Shown here: positions 25,237-34,092 of the stretch, piece by piece
How the letters are laid out: every line of letters begins with the position of its first letter
How positions within the stretch are numbered: the stretch's first letter is position 1
NCBI GenBank assembly: GCA_004193205.1
Contig: RZUM01000002.1
Span: 434,001 to 498,000 of the forward strand
Length of the DNA: 64,000 bases
Source of the DNA: Gordonia sediminis
GTDB taxonomy: Bacteria > Actinomycetota > Actinomycetes > Mycobacteriales > Mycobacteriaceae
Direction: 5' to 3'
The notes under the pieces: model-generated
The model's database searches: none
What the model was told of the DNA's origin: nothing
The model's input: the letters and a program-made list of their open reading frames with translations, nothing else
Made by a program: the position numbers and the translations under genes

Positions 25237-26067
25237 TCATCCGGAGGCGTCGGCGGTCATCGCCAGCCCACCCTGGTGTGACGCCGCCCAGAGTCGGGTG
25301 GCGTCGCCGTCGGTGCTGCCGTGCACGGTGAACGGGTCGGGCACGAACAGGGGGCTGCGGGCGCGGTAGCGGAAGCGGCGCAGCGGTCGTTCGTGTGCGG
25401 CGGCGAGGTCGGCGAGCAGGGTGGCGAGCAGCGGTCCGTGGATGACGAGGTTCGGGTAGCCCTCCACGCTGCGGGCGTAGTCGGCGTCGTAGTGGATGCG
25501 GTGGCCGTTGAACGTGAGGGCCGAATAGCGAAACAGTGCCGTGCTATCCAGATGCCACCGCGCCCGGAATTCGTCGGCGACCGGCGCCGGGTCGGGCGTG
25601 GGTGGCGTTGCAGTGGAGGACATTTCGCGGTAGACGATGGTCTGTTGTTCCCGTAGGTTCGTCACGCCGTCGGTGGTGAAGAGGTGTTCGACGGTGACGA
25701 AGTAGAGCGGGCCGGTGCTGCCGTCCTTCGGGGTGATCGACGCGATCGTCGAGTCCCGTCGGACCCGGGCGCCCACGATCAGCGGTCCGGCGAACTCGAA
25801 GCTGCCGGCGGCCCACATGCGGCGTGGCAGGGGCACCGGCGGCATGGTGATGCCCAGTTGCGGGTGGCCTTCCTCGCCCAGCCGCGACGCCGGCACGATC
25901 TCGTTGAAATAGATCCAGTGCCAGGCAGGCGGCAGCGCATCACCGTCGGTGATGTCGGGCTCACGGTCGAGGGTGGCCGCCATCCGGTTGGCCTGGGCCG
26001 CATCCAGGACGCAGTCGCTGCTGGTGGTGTGCCCGACCCAGTCCTGCCAGGTGGTGGTCGCGGTCAT
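25237..26067 (-). CDS. MaoC-like / mesaconyl-C4-CoA hydratase-type dehydratase
   Basis: The 276-residue protein resembles the HTD2/FAS1-like double hot-dog hydratases. The N-terminal part has DALPPAWHWIYFNEIVPAS and LPRRMWAAGSFEFAGPLIVG. The C-terminal part has the hydratase motif ALTFNGHRIHYDADYARSVEGYP followed by LVIHGPLLATLL, with the expected His and Asp. Family members hydrate itaconyl-, mesaconyl- or related unsaturated C4/C5-CoA esters. Its start overlaps the stop of the CoA-transferase (ATGA at 26064-26067), so it is coupled to it. The pairing is like CoA activation followed by hydration in itaconate or mesaconate degradation, but no citramalyl-CoA lyase is seen in the window. Confidence 0.85.
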   Translation of the reverse strand: MTATTTWQDWVGHTTSSDCVLDAAQANRMAATLDREPDITDGDALPPAWHWIYFNEIVPASRLGEEGHPQLGITMPPVPLPRRMWAAGSFEFAGPLIVGARVRRDSTIASITPKDGSTGPLYFVTVEHLFTTDGVTNLREQQTIVYREMSSTATPPTPDPAPVADEFRARWHLDSTALFRYSALTFNGHRIHYDADYARSVEGYPNLVIHGPLLATLLADLAAAHERPLRRFRYRARSPLFVPDPFTVHGSTDGDATRLWAASHQGGLAMTADASG

Positions 26068-27209
26068 CCGGAAAATTCCTTTCGCAGCGCTTCGCTGTGC
26101 TCGCCGATCTCCGGTACCGGGTCGAAATATCCGGTGTCGGAGGAGGTTTGGATGGGAGGTGCGACCACCTCCACGGTGTGCCCGGCGACTGGCATCGGCC
26201 AGCGGCGCAGCTGGGGATGAGTCGAGAGTTGCTCGACGGTGTTGACCGAGCCGTAGGCGATCGCGGCGCGGCCCAGTTCCCCGATCAGCTCCTCGAGGGT
26301 CAACTTCGCGAAGACGTCGGTGAGGATGGCGTCGAGGTCGCTGCGGTGGGCGACCCGGTCGTTGTTGGTGGCGAACCGGGCATCGGCGACCAGCTCAGGG
26401 CGGCGAATGACCTCGGTGCACAACCGCGCCCACTCCCGATTGTTCTGCACGGCGATGACGATCTGATGTTCATCGCCGGTCGGGTAGGCGCCGTAGGGGG
26501 CCATCGACGGGTGCTGCATGCCGACGGGCTGGGGGGCGCCGGCGCCGTAGTCGTGGTGGACCAGCGGCACACTCATCCAGTCGGTGGCCGTGTCGAACAG
26601 CGACACCGACACCCCGCTGGCCCGCCCGGTGCGTTCGCGATGCAGCAGCGCGGTGAGGACCCCCTGGGCAGCGTTCATGCCGGCACCGATATCGCAAATC
26701 GACACCCCGAACCGGCCCGGTGCACCCGGCGCCCCCGACACCGACACCAACCCGCTCTCACACTGGACGAGGAAGTCGTAGGCCTTCATGTCCCGGTAGG
26801 GGCCCTCCCCGTAGCCGGTGATATCGCAGGTCACCAACTGCGGGTAGCGGGCTCGCAGGTCGGCGGAATCCAGACCGAGCCGCCCGGCGGCGCCCGGCGC
26901 GAGGTTCTGCACGAACACGTCAGCGGTGGCGAGAATCCGGTGCAGCAGCGCCAGGTCGTCGGGATCCTTGAGGTCCAGGGCCAGCGACTCCTTGCCCCGG
27001 TTGGTCCACACCACATACGACGCCACCCCGTGCACCGCGGCGTCGTAGCCGCGGGCGAAGTCGCCCTCGGGGCGCTCGATCTTGATCACCCGGGCGCCCG
27101 CGTCTGCCAGGCGGCACGTGCACAAAGGTGCGGCCAGCGCCTGCTCGATCGACACCACGGTGATGCCGGCCAGCGGTCGCCCAGCAGTAGTGGTTGCCGG
27201 AGCACTCAT
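26064..27209 (-). CDS. CaiB/BaiF family (class III) CoA-transferase
   Basis: The 381-residue protein has the family N-terminus GITVVSIEQALAAPLCTCRL and ADAGARVIKIERPEGDFARG, the CoA-binding NRGKESLALDLKDPDD, and the catalytic Asp region (ITGYGEGPYRDMKAYDFLVQ, with the Asp in KAYD). These enzymes move CoA between acids, for example succinyl-CoA and mesaconate, itaconate or formate. Starts and stops overlap by 4 bp with both neighbours (enolase-like upstream, hydratase downstream), so the three proteins are translationally coupled and probably act in sequence. The donor and acceptor are not determined. Confidence 0.92.
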   Translation of the reverse strand: MSAPATTTAGRPLAGITVVSIEQALAAPLCTCRLADAGARVIKIERPEGDFARGYDAAVHGVASYVVWTNRGKESLALDLKDPDDLALLHRILATADVFVQNLAPGAAGRLGLDSADLRARYPQLVTCDITGYGEGPYRDMKAYDFLVQCESGLVSVSGAPGAPGRFGVSICDIGAGMNAAQGVLTALLHRERTGRASGVSVSLFDTATDWMSVPLVHHDYGAGAPQPVGMQHPSMAPYGAYPTGDEHQIVIAVQNNREWARLCTEVIRRPELVADARFATNNDRVAHRSDLDAILTDVFAKLTLEELIGELGRAAIAYGSVNTVEQLSTHPQLRRWPMPVAGHTVEVVAPPIQTSSDTGYFDPVPEIGEHSEALRKEFSG

Positions 27210-28483
27210 CGCCGACCCCCCAGGGCTGCGGGCAGCTCGGCGAACGGTGCCGCCGCGGCTTCTTCGATCCGGATCAGTTCGTTGAGCTTGGCCAGTCGTT
27301 CGCCGCCGGTTACGCCGGCCTTGATCATCGAGCAGCCCCAGGCCGCACCCATGTGGGCGATGCCGGAACAGGCCGTTTCGCCGGATCGATGCGAAATCGC
27401 GGTGGCGATCCCGTTCTTCTGGGCGAACGCGCTGGTCTCGCGAGCACCGGTCACGGTGCCGACCTGATTGACCTTGATGATCATCGCGTTCACCGATCCG
27501 GCGTCGATGCCGGCGGCGGTGCGCGCGGTGTTGGTCGCGAGCAGGTCGTCCCCACACACCAGGCAGTCCTCGCCCACACGGCGGCGCAGCTCGGCAAACG
27601 ATTCGTAATCGGTGCTTTCGAACGCGTCCTCGACATACCCGAGATGGAAGCGCCGGACGAGGGATTCGATGAAGTCGACCTGCTCGTACGGGAGCAGATT
27701 CATGCCCGCGCGTTCGTACCGGTAGAAGCCGCTTTCAGCGTCCCAGAACCGGTCGGCGGCCACATCCAATCCGAGTCGGAACAGGGCCCCGGTGCGTATC
27801 GACACCGCCTCGGCGGCCTGTGCGATCACCTCCAGCGCGGCGGTGTCGTCGAGATCGGCGGCCCAGGCTCGCTCGTCGTCGGTGCCACCGGTGAACGCGG
27901 CGTCGCGGGCGGCCAGCAGACGCCCTGTCTCCTCGTGCACCGCGATGTTCCAAGCGATGGCGTCCCGGAAACTGGACGGGTTGACCGGTAGCACCAGATG
28001 CTCCTGCATATCGGGAGTCGGGCCCATCGCGTGCGCACCGCCGCCGATGATGTTGCCCAGCGGGCGCGGCAATGTCGGGGTCGCCGCGGAGCCCACGATC
28101 GACCACAGCGGCACCGATTGTGCCTGCGCGGCGGCCAGGGCCACCGCTGTCGAGACGGCGCTGGCGGTGTTGCCGCCGAGCCGATCGAAGTTGGGCGTGC
28201 CATCGATCTCCGCGAGCAACGCATCACACGCCGCCTGATCGGTCACATCGAGTCCCACCAACTGTGGTGCGATGTCGTCGCCAACCGCCCGGACCGCCCC
28301 GGATACCCCGAGTGCGCCATACGCCGAGGCCTCGAACTCGCCTCGACTGCCAGGCGCCCCGAATGGTGCCGCGCTCACTGCGCGTGCACCGCGCGCGCAC
28401 ACCTCGACCTCGATCGTGGCGACACCGCGGCTGTCGAATACCTCCCGGGACGTGACCGATTCGATGCGTGGGCTCGATGTCAT
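27206..28483 (-). CDS. enolase-superfamily protein with altered catalytic loops (enolase paralogue)
   Basis: This 425-residue protein aligns along its length with phosphopyruvate hydratase: REVFDSRG at the start, then DMQEH, GLDVAA, VEDAFES, GDDLLATN, IIKVNQVG, ISHRSGET and MIKAG, so the metal ligands, the base Lys and the phosphate-binding His/Arg/Lys are kept. Two catalytic loops differ. The usual PSGAST loop reads PFGAPGS, and the GDEGG loop carrying the general acid Glu reads RDAAFTGG. It is therefore unlikely to be the housekeeping enolase. A strong AGGAGG precedes the ATG at 28481-28483. It leads a coupled operon with a CoA-transferase and a hydratase, implying a role in organic-acid catabolism. 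The reaction is unknown. Confidence 0.9.
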   Translation of the reverse strand: MTSSPRIESVTSREVFDSRGVATIEVEVCARGARAVSAAPFGAPGSRGEFEASAYGALGVSGAVRAVGDDIAPQLVGLDVTDQAACDALLAEIDGTPNFDRLGGNTASAVSTAVALAAAQAQSVPLWSIVGSAATPTLPRPLGNIIGGGAHAMGPTPDMQEHLVLPVNPSSFRDAIAWNIAVHEETGRLLAARDAAFTGGTDDERAWAADLDDTAALEVIAQAAEAVSIRTGALFRLGLDVAADRFWDAESGFYRYERAGMNLLPYEQVDFIESLVRRFHLGYVEDAFESTDYESFAELRRRVGEDCLVCGDDLLATNTARTAAGIDAGSVNAMIIKVNQVGTVTGARETSAFAQKNGIATAISHRSGETACSGIAHMGAAWGCSMIKAGVTGGERLAKLNELIRIEEAAAAPFAELPAALGGRR

Positions 28484-28597
28484 GAGTTCCTCCTGATGGT
28501 GCGTGGTTCTGGGCGGGACCAGCAATCCGCGTCCGATGACGTGACCTCGGCGACGGACAACAAGCGCCTCGATTAAGCCGGATCTTTGGTGAATAGA

Positions 28598-28625
28598 ACT
28601 ATAAAGTGTCGACATTATTTGTCAA
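28598..28625 (-). promoter_or_regulatory. promoter of the enolase-like operon with TGTCGACA palindrome
   Basis: On the minus strand TTGACA (28620-28625) and TATAGT (28598-28603) are separated by 16 bp, an excellent consensus match. The spacer contains the 8-bp palindrome TGTCGACA (28607-28614), a likely regulator site. The gene starts about 115 bp downstream. Confidence 0.7.
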
Positions 28626-28832
28626 CAGCTGGTCCTCCGAAGACTGAGGCCACTCAGCGCTGCCTGTCTCGGTTCGGCGCGCGGCGTCGCCGAACCGAAA
28701 CATCGGCCTCGCCAGGCTGTCGATCAGATGCCGTTGGGCCGAAATGACCCGACCGCGGACCACCTGCAACCCGGGCGCAAGCACTCCTCTTGAAGAGCTA
28801 TTAGTTTTCGCTACAACCATTGGGCCCTTGCT

Positions 28833-28854
28833 TTAACTTCATACTTGAAGTTAA
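28833..28854. promoter_or_regulatory. MarR-type operator
   Basis: TTAACTTCA-TACT-TGAAGTTAA is a perfect 9-bp inverted repeat with a 4-bp centre, ending 10 bp before the likely GTG start of the adjacent MarR gene. The size and AT-rich arms are typical of MarR-family sites, so autoregulation is likely. Confidence 0.8.
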
Positions 28855-28864
28855 TCTGGCCCTT

Positions 28865-29344
28865 GTGAGTGATCCCGACGAACCGCAGTGGCTCACCGAA
28901 GACGAGCAGGTGGTGTGGCAGGCCTTCTCGTCGGTGCTGCTGCGTTTACCGTCAGCGCTGGATACCCGGATGCGTGATGCGGCAGGGATTAGCCAGTTCG
29001 ACTACAACACCCTGGCTGCGGTGTGCATGACGCGGGAGCATCGGATCCGAATGAGCGAGTTGGCAGAACGCACCGCAAGCACTTTGTCGCGACTGTCCAA
29101 CGTGGTCTCTCGTCTCGAGAAGCGCGGGTGGCTGCGGCGCGAGACCGACACCGATGACGCACGCACAACCGTCGTCGTACTCACCGACGACGGCTTCACC
29201 AAGGTCAAGGACAGCTCGACGGCGCACGTCGAGCACATCCGGCAACTCGTGCTCGACCCGCTCACCAACACCCAGTTGAGTCAACTGGAACGAATCGCCC
29301 GCCGAATCACCGCCGCGATCGACACCACCGCGCCCGATCGGTGA
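28865..29344 (+). CDS. MarR family transcriptional regulator
   Basis: The protein (159 residues from the GTG) has the winged-helix layout of MarR: ISQFDYNTLAAVCMTREHRI, MSELAERTASTLSRLSNVVSR as recognition helix, then LEKRGWLRRETDTDDARTTVVVLTDDG as the wing. The open frame begins at 28820, inside the palindromic operator, so the GTG at 28865 is the better start. It is divergent from the enolase-like operon and 70 bp upstream of a co-directional SDR gene, which it probably controls. Confidence 0.92.
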   Translation: MSDPDEPQWLTEDEQVVWQAFSSVLLRLPSALDTRMRDAAGISQFDYNTLAAVCMTREHRIRMSELAERTASTLSRLSNVVSRLEKRGWLRRETDTDDARTTVVVLTDDGFTKVKDSSTAHVEHIRQLVLDPLTNTQLSQLERIARRITAAIDTTAPDR

Positions 29345-29414
29345 CCGTACTGCAACCGAAACCCCGCTCGCGGCAAGCGGGTACCCACGCCTGCCCAGAA
29401 AATGAAGGAGTCAC

Positions 29415-30080
29415 ATGCCCACCATCGCCATCGTCGGCGCCGGTCCAGGCCTCGGACAATCTGTCGCCAAGATGTTCGGCCGCAACGGATTCAATGTTGC
29501 GCTGATCTCTCGCAACAAGAGTCACCTCGATCCCCTGGTCGACGCACTGACGGCCGAGGACATCACCGCAGCCGCATTCCAAGCCGACATCCTCGACCGC
29601 CCCGCACTGGCGTCCGCGCTCCGTGCGGCGGCCGACCAGCTCGGTGTGATCGACGTGCTGGAGTTCTCTCCCCACGCCGGGCTGGACATGGTCCAACCCA
29701 CCGACGTCAGCGTCGACAATCTCCAGCACCAGGTGGACTTCTATCTCCACGCCGCAGTGACCGCGGTCCACACGGTCCTACCCGCCATGACCGCGTCGGG
29801 ATCGGGTTCGCTTCTGTTCACCGTCGGAGGCGGTTCCATCACCCCCTACCCGATGCTGAGCACCACCAACATCGCCCAGGCCGGGCTGCGGAACTGGGCG
29901 CACAATCTGCACAATGCCCTTGGGCCCCAGGGTATCCACGTCAGCACGATTGCCATCAATCTGTTCATCGGTGGCACTGCGCCCGAGGGCGTGCCACATC
30001 GGGCGCCCGACGATATCGCCGCCGACTACTGGACCCTGCACACCGAACGCACCGACATCGAACATCTGGTCGCGCCGTGA
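29415..30080 (+). CDS. SDR-family NAD(P)-dependent oxidoreductase lacking the usual YxxxK
   Basis: The 221-residue protein starts with the nucleotide-binding motif IAIVGAGPGLGQSVAKMFGR and has the general SDR layout. However, the segment where Y-x3-K should occur reads STTNIAQAGLRNW, so the catalytic Tyr and Lys are not evident. It may have a non-classical reductase role. AAGGAG precedes the ATG by 6 bases. It follows the MarR gene by 70 bp, a common regulator-SDR pairing in actinobacteria. Confidence 0.85.
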   Translation: MPTIAIVGAGPGLGQSVAKMFGRNGFNVALISRNKSHLDPLVDALTAEDITAAAFQADILDRPALASALRAAADQLGVIDVLEFSPHAGLDMVQPTDVSVDNLQHQVDFYLHAAVTAVHTVLPAMTASGSGSLLFTVGGGSITPYPMLSTTNIAQAGLRNWAHNLHNALGPQGIHVSTIAINLFIGGTAPEGVPHRAPDDIAADYWTLHTERTDIEHLVAP

Positions 30081-30124
30081 CAGCAGACCCGCAACTGCAC
30101 TGATATGACCACCTTCGGCGACGA

Positions 30125-30654
30125 TCAGTGCGAGCCGCCCGGCGGGAAGTCCGCCGACAGCGCGAGGTCTTTGTGCTCGCGTATCTCGGAGAGCATCGAC
30201 TCGAGTCTGCTCGATGGCCATGTCGTAGGCAGCCTGGCCGAGAACGATGCGTTGCGGATGGGTGTCGGCGGTGACCGTAGAGATGATCGCGGCCGCCGCC
30301 CGCTCAGGGTCGCCGGGTTCGCTGCCGGTCTCGACACGGAAGCTTGTCCGATTGGCGCCGGCGGTGTCGGCGTAGTCGGCGATCTCATTGCCGGTCAGCG
30401 TCTCATTCGCCGAGCGGCCTACCCAGTCGGTACGGAACGGCCCCGGCTCGACCAGCAGGGTGCTGGTCCCGAGCGGCGCGACTTCCTGACGCAGCGCATC
30501 TGTGAGTCCTTCCACAGCGGACTTGGTGGCCGCGTAATAGCCGACGGCCGGGAAGGCGCGCAGTCCACCGATCGAGGAGGATGACTGCTTGCGCAAGGGC
30601 CCTTCCGAAACCGGTGGACCAGCCCGCGATGAGCCAACCGCGTTGCGGACTCAT
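30125..30654 (-). pseudogene. decayed SDR oxidoreductase gene
   Basis: From an ATG at 30652-30654 the minus strand reads MSPQRGWLIAGWSTGFGRAL, a typical SDR start. It then jumps after about 26 codons, in another frame, to SSSIGGLRAFPAVGYYAATK, followed by AVEGLTDALRQEVAPLGTST, the C-terminal catalytic half. Roughly 110 codons are missing. A second frame change near the 3' end is needed to reach EIREHKDLALSADF before the stop at 30125. At least two lesions therefore inactivate the gene. It is divergent from the XRE regulator, which has lost its partner. Confidence 0.85.
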
Positions 30655-30811
30655 GCAGATGTTCCCCTCGTGATGACAGCGGAGGCAGATCCTCGGCTCG
30701 CATCCCATTCCAGCGGCGCGTCGACCAGCGCAAAAGGGCAACTCGTGCCTGGTAAAGGCTTGACCCCCCAGCGGGCTGGACGTCGTCATCTGCCCAGCGG
30801 ACACTGGGCCC

Positions 30812-31684
30812 ATGGCTGCACGAGGTGAGGAACTGCGCGAGTTCTTGCGTTCCCGGCGGGACGCGATCCGCCCATCCCAGGTCGGGTTGCCGATCTACCC
30901 GGGGCGTCGTGTCCCGGGTCTGCGACGTGAAGAGGTGGCGATGCTCGCCGGGGTCAGCGCGGACTATTACACCCGCCTCGAGCAAGGGCGACTGACCAGC
31001 GCTTCCGAGGGCGTCATCGCATCGATCGCCGAGGCGCTGCGGCTCAGCGAGCCCGAGACCGCGTATCTGCGTAACCTGTTGCGCCGTCCCGACGAACGCA
31101 GCCAGCGGGCCGGTGCGGCCGCCGCGACCGCGGGGCACCAGCGGGTGCGCCCGGGAATCATGCGTTTGGTCGACAGCTTCACCGACCGGGCGGTCTTCGT
31201 GCTCGGCCGGCGCAGTGAGGTGCTGGCAAGTAACGCGTTGCTCGATGCCCTGCTGACACCATTCAACAGCAAGCCTCGGGCGCAGCGAAACCTCTTGCGC
31301 TGGTTGCTGACCGACCCCGCGGCCCGCGATCTATACGTCGACCGGGCGCAGGTCACCTCCGAGGTCGTCGGCGTGCTGCGCGCCGAAGCCGCCCGTCACC
31401 CGACCGACCCTCTGCTGCAGGACTACATCGCCGAACTGAGCGCCGTCAGCGCCGAGTTCCGAACCTGGTGGGCGGAACACACCATCGTCGAACGAACCGC
31501 CGGTACCAAGCGGTTCAACCATCCCGCCGTCGGCCATCTCACCATCGACTACGAAGCACTGACGATGCCCGACGATCCAGAACAGGTGCTGTTCGTCTAC
31601 ACCGCGCACTCGCCCCGCGACGAGGACGCCCTACGCATTCTCGCGAGCTGGCAGCAGACCACCGCACCCACCAACTCTCGGTAG
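30812..31684 (+). CDS. XRE-family regulator with MmyB-like ligand-binding domain
   Basis: The 290-residue protein has an N-terminal helix-turn-helix (RRVPGLRREEVAMLAGVSAD then YYTRLEQGR, residues about 30-60) followed by the MmyB-like sensor domain, with NLLRWLLTDPAARDLYVD near residue 160 and the terminal LFVYTAHSPRDEDALRILAS. Such proteins bind fatty-acid-like ligands and usually repress an adjacent, divergent SDR gene. Here the divergent SDR is a pseudogene and an intact SDR lies downstream on the same strand. Confidence 0.92.
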   Translation: MAARGEELREFLRSRRDAIRPSQVGLPIYPGRRVPGLRREEVAMLAGVSADYYTRLEQGRLTSASEGVIASIAEALRLSEPETAYLRNLLRRPDERSQRAGAAAATAGHQRVRPGIMRLVDSFTDRAVFVLGRRSEVLASNALLDALLTPFNSKPRAQRNLLRWLLTDPAARDLYVDRAQVTSEVVGVLRAEAARHPTDPLLQDYIAELSAVSAEFRTWWAEHTIVERTAGTKRFNHPAVGHLTIDYEALTMPDDPEQVLFVYTAHSPRDEDALRILASWQQTTAPTNSR

Positions 31685-31771
31685 AGGCGACGCCCGCGGC
31701 CAATGACCGGCCGACATAACCCCAAACACAGGTCGCGGCCATCGCTGCGCGACCGGAAAGGCAGTCACATC

Positions 31772-32560
31772 ATGTCCGACACACGTCCGCTTGCCGTCAT
31801 CACCGGCGGATCCTCCGGAATCGGGTACGAATTGGCCAAACAGTTCGCCGGACACGGCTACGACGTGGCGATCTCCGGCCAGAGCGAGCGGGTTTTCGAT
31901 TCCGCCGAGAGCTTGCGCGGACTCGGGGTCGAGGCCTACCCCCACCGCGCCGACGCCGCCACGTACGACGGCGTCGAGGGCTTCTGGACATTCGTCACCG
32001 ATCTCGCCAGGCCCGTCGATGTGGCGGTCCTCAACGTCGGGATCGGTCTGGGCGGGGCGTTCGTCGACAACGACCTCGACGACGAGCTGACGCTGATCGC
32101 GATCAACGTCACCGGCACAGTGCATTTCGCCAAGCGCGTCGTGCAGCACATGGTCCCCCGTGGCGAAGGGCGCATCCTCATCGTGTCGTCCCTGTCGGCG
32201 ACGACACCCACCCCGTACGAGACCGTGTACGGCCCGTCCAAGGCGTTCGGCTTCTCGTTCGCCGAATCCCTGCGAGAAGAATTGCGTGACAGCGGCGTTA
32301 GCGTGACTGCGCTGCTCCCCGGAGCCACCAACAGCGACTTCCACGCCAACGCCGGAATGGGCAGTACCGATTTCGGGGACAACAGTTGGAAGAACGACAA
32401 GACACTCGTCGCCGCACAGGGCTACGAGGCCGTGATAGCCGGCATCGACCACGTCGTCGGTGGCGACGATGCCACAAAACAGGAAGCCATCGACAACCGC
32501 ACCACACCCGAGACGGTCAAAGCGGCGCGGATGGCCGAAAAGACTCGCCCCCGCTCCTGA
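31772..32560 (+). CDS. SDR-family oxidoreductase (classical)
   Basis: The 262-residue protein has the classical motif AVITGGSSGIGYELAKQFAG (TGxxxGxG), the NVG motif in LNVGIGLGG, the catalytic Ser in ILIVSSLSATTP and the catalytic YGPSK, so it should be an active NAD(P)-dependent reductase. The ATG at 31772 was chosen over upstream in-frame codons because the Rossmann motif follows at once. It is 87 bp downstream of the XRE regulator. The substrate is unknown. Confidence 0.9.
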   Translation: MSDTRPLAVITGGSSGIGYELAKQFAGHGYDVAISGQSERVFDSAESLRGLGVEAYPHRADAATYDGVEGFWTFVTDLARPVDVAVLNVGIGLGGAFVDNDLDDELTLIAINVTGTVHFAKRVVQHMVPRGEGRILIVSSLSATTPTPYETVYGPSKAFGFSFAESLREELRDSGVSVTALLPGATNSDFHANAGMGSTDFGDNSWKNDKTLVAAQGYEAVIAGIDHVVGGDDATKQEAIDNRTTPETVKAARMAEKTRPRS

Positions 32561-32697
32561 GCGATGCGCCAAGCCGACACGGCAGGCTCACCATCAGACA
32601 CGGCTGCGCGGTCCTCGGCGACGATGTGCGCGCGGCTCACCATCGCCACGCTCGCTCCTGTCCATCGATCGCGAGAAACCTTTGTCACCAGCGGGAT

Positions 32698-34092
32698 TCA
32701 TCGGCCATGATCGATGACGGTCTGTAACGCATCCCGGTAACGCTCGAGTACCTGCGGTGTCGGGTCGGCCGAGATGACGGTGGTGGCAGACGGCCAGGTG
32801 GGTAGTTCACCGGTCAGCGCCCAGGCGGCCTGCCGCGCTGCTCCGAGGGCGACGTATTCCGCGTCGCCGGCGACGGTGACCTCGCCACCGAACAGGGCCG
32901 GCGCGATCGCCGCAACGGCAGCCGACCGGGCACCGCCGCCGGTCAGCACGACCCGGTCGACCGCGATGTGATGATCCTCGATCCGCTCCCGGCAATACAC
33001 CAAGGAGGCCAGGAGCCCTTCGACGGCTGCCCGGGCAATGTTGGCAGGGGTGAGGTTGGTCAGGGTGATCCCGGTCAGCGTGCCGGTGGCATCCGGCAGG
33101 TTCGGAGAACGCTCGCCCGCCAAGAACGGGATCAGCGTCAGTCCGCCCGCGCCGGGCTCCGCAGCCAGGGCCAGGGCAGCGAACTCGTCGAGGTCGACAC
33201 CGAGCAGGGTGGCGGTGGCCGCCAGGACGGGCGCTCCGTTGAGGGTGCAGACCAGGGGCAGGTGCGCGCCGGTGGCGTCGGCGAAGCCGGCGACGAGTCC
33301 GGACGGGTCGTGTGGCGGATGGTTGGTGACGGCGCAGACGACACCCGAGGTACCCAGCGATACGACGGCGTCACCAAGGCGGGTCTGGAGTCCGAGTGCG
33401 GCCGCCGCGTTGTCGCCGGCACCGGCGCCGAGGATGGCGCCGGTCACGGTGTGTGCAGCGACGGCGTCGGGCCCGAGCACGGATGGGACGGCGGGGGTGC
33501 GGCCACGCGTGGCCAGTTCGAGCAGATCGGGGCGGTAGCTATTGGTGGCGGCGCTGTAGTAGCCGGTGCCCGAGGCGTCGCTGCGATCAGTGGTCACGGT
33601 GGTGATGTCACGGCTGCCTGACAGTCGCCAGGTCAGCCAGTCGTGCGGCAGGCACACCGCCGCGGTGGCGTCGACGTGGTGGGGTTCGGCGTCGGCGAGC
33701 CAGCGGAGTTTGGCTGCGGTGATCGATGCGACGGGGACCACGCCAACTGCCTCGGCCCAGGCGGTGGGTCCACCGAGATCGTCGATCAGGGCGCGTGCAG
33801 CGGCTGCCGAGCGGGTGTCATTCCATAGCAACGCATCTCGAATGACACCGCCGGTTTCGTCGAGGCACACCATGCCGTGTTGTTGCGCGGCCACCGCTAC
33901 CGCGGCGACGTCGGCAAGCCCGCCGGCGGCGGCGCTTGCCGCGCCGAGTGCCTCCCACCAGCGGTCGGGGTGTATTTCGGTTCCGGGTGGGTGCGCTGCG
34001 TTGCCCGACCGACGGATCACCCCGGTGTCGGCGTCGCAGATGACTATTTTGCACGACTGGGTCGAGGAATCGATCCCGGCGACCAGCGTCAT
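32698..34092 (-). CDS. xylB: xylulokinase
   Basis: The 464-residue FGGY kinase begins [19 protein letters not shown] (phosphate 1 motif) and has [27 protein letters not shown] and the C-terminal [20 protein letters not shown], the pattern of D-xylulokinases. It would phosphorylate D-xylulose, for example from arabitol or xylitol oxidation, to xylulose 5-phosphate. Its start overlaps the mannitol dehydrogenase stop (ATGA, 34089-34092). It is the last gene of the long polyol operon. Confidence 0.93.
   Translation of the reverse strand: MTLVAGIDSSTQSCKIVICDADTGVIRRSGNAAHPPGTEIHPDRWWEALGAASAAAGGLADVAAVAVAAQQHGMVCLDETGGVIRDALLWNDTRSAAAARALIDDLGGPTAWAEAVGVVPVASITAAKLRWLADAEPHHVDATAAVCLPHDWLTWRLSGSRDITTVTTDRSDASGTGYYSAATNSYRPDLLELATRGRTPAVPSVLGPDAVAAHTVTGAILGAGAGDNAAAALGLQTRLGDAVVSLGTSGVVCAVTNHPPHDPSGLVAGFADATGAHLPLVCTLNGAPVLAATATLLGVDLDEFAALALAAEPGAGGLTLIPFLAGERSPNLPDATGTLTGITLTNLTPANIARAAVEGLLASLVYCRERIEDHHIAVDRVVLTGGGARSAAVAAIAPALFGGEVTVAGDAEYVALGAARQAAWALTGELPTWPSATTVISADPTPQVLERYRDALQTVIDHGR

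Noticed and set aside
26064-28483. Complete itaconate degradation pathway
   Set aside because: The CoA-transferase and hydratase fit, but no citramalyl-CoA lyase is present and an enolase-like protein takes its place, so the assignment is not supported.
29778-30596. 272-codon minus-strand frame read as an intact SDR gene
   Set aside because: Only the middle third matches an SDR; it lacks the nucleotide-binding start and its tail runs antisense through the neighbouring SDR, so it is part of a pseudogene.
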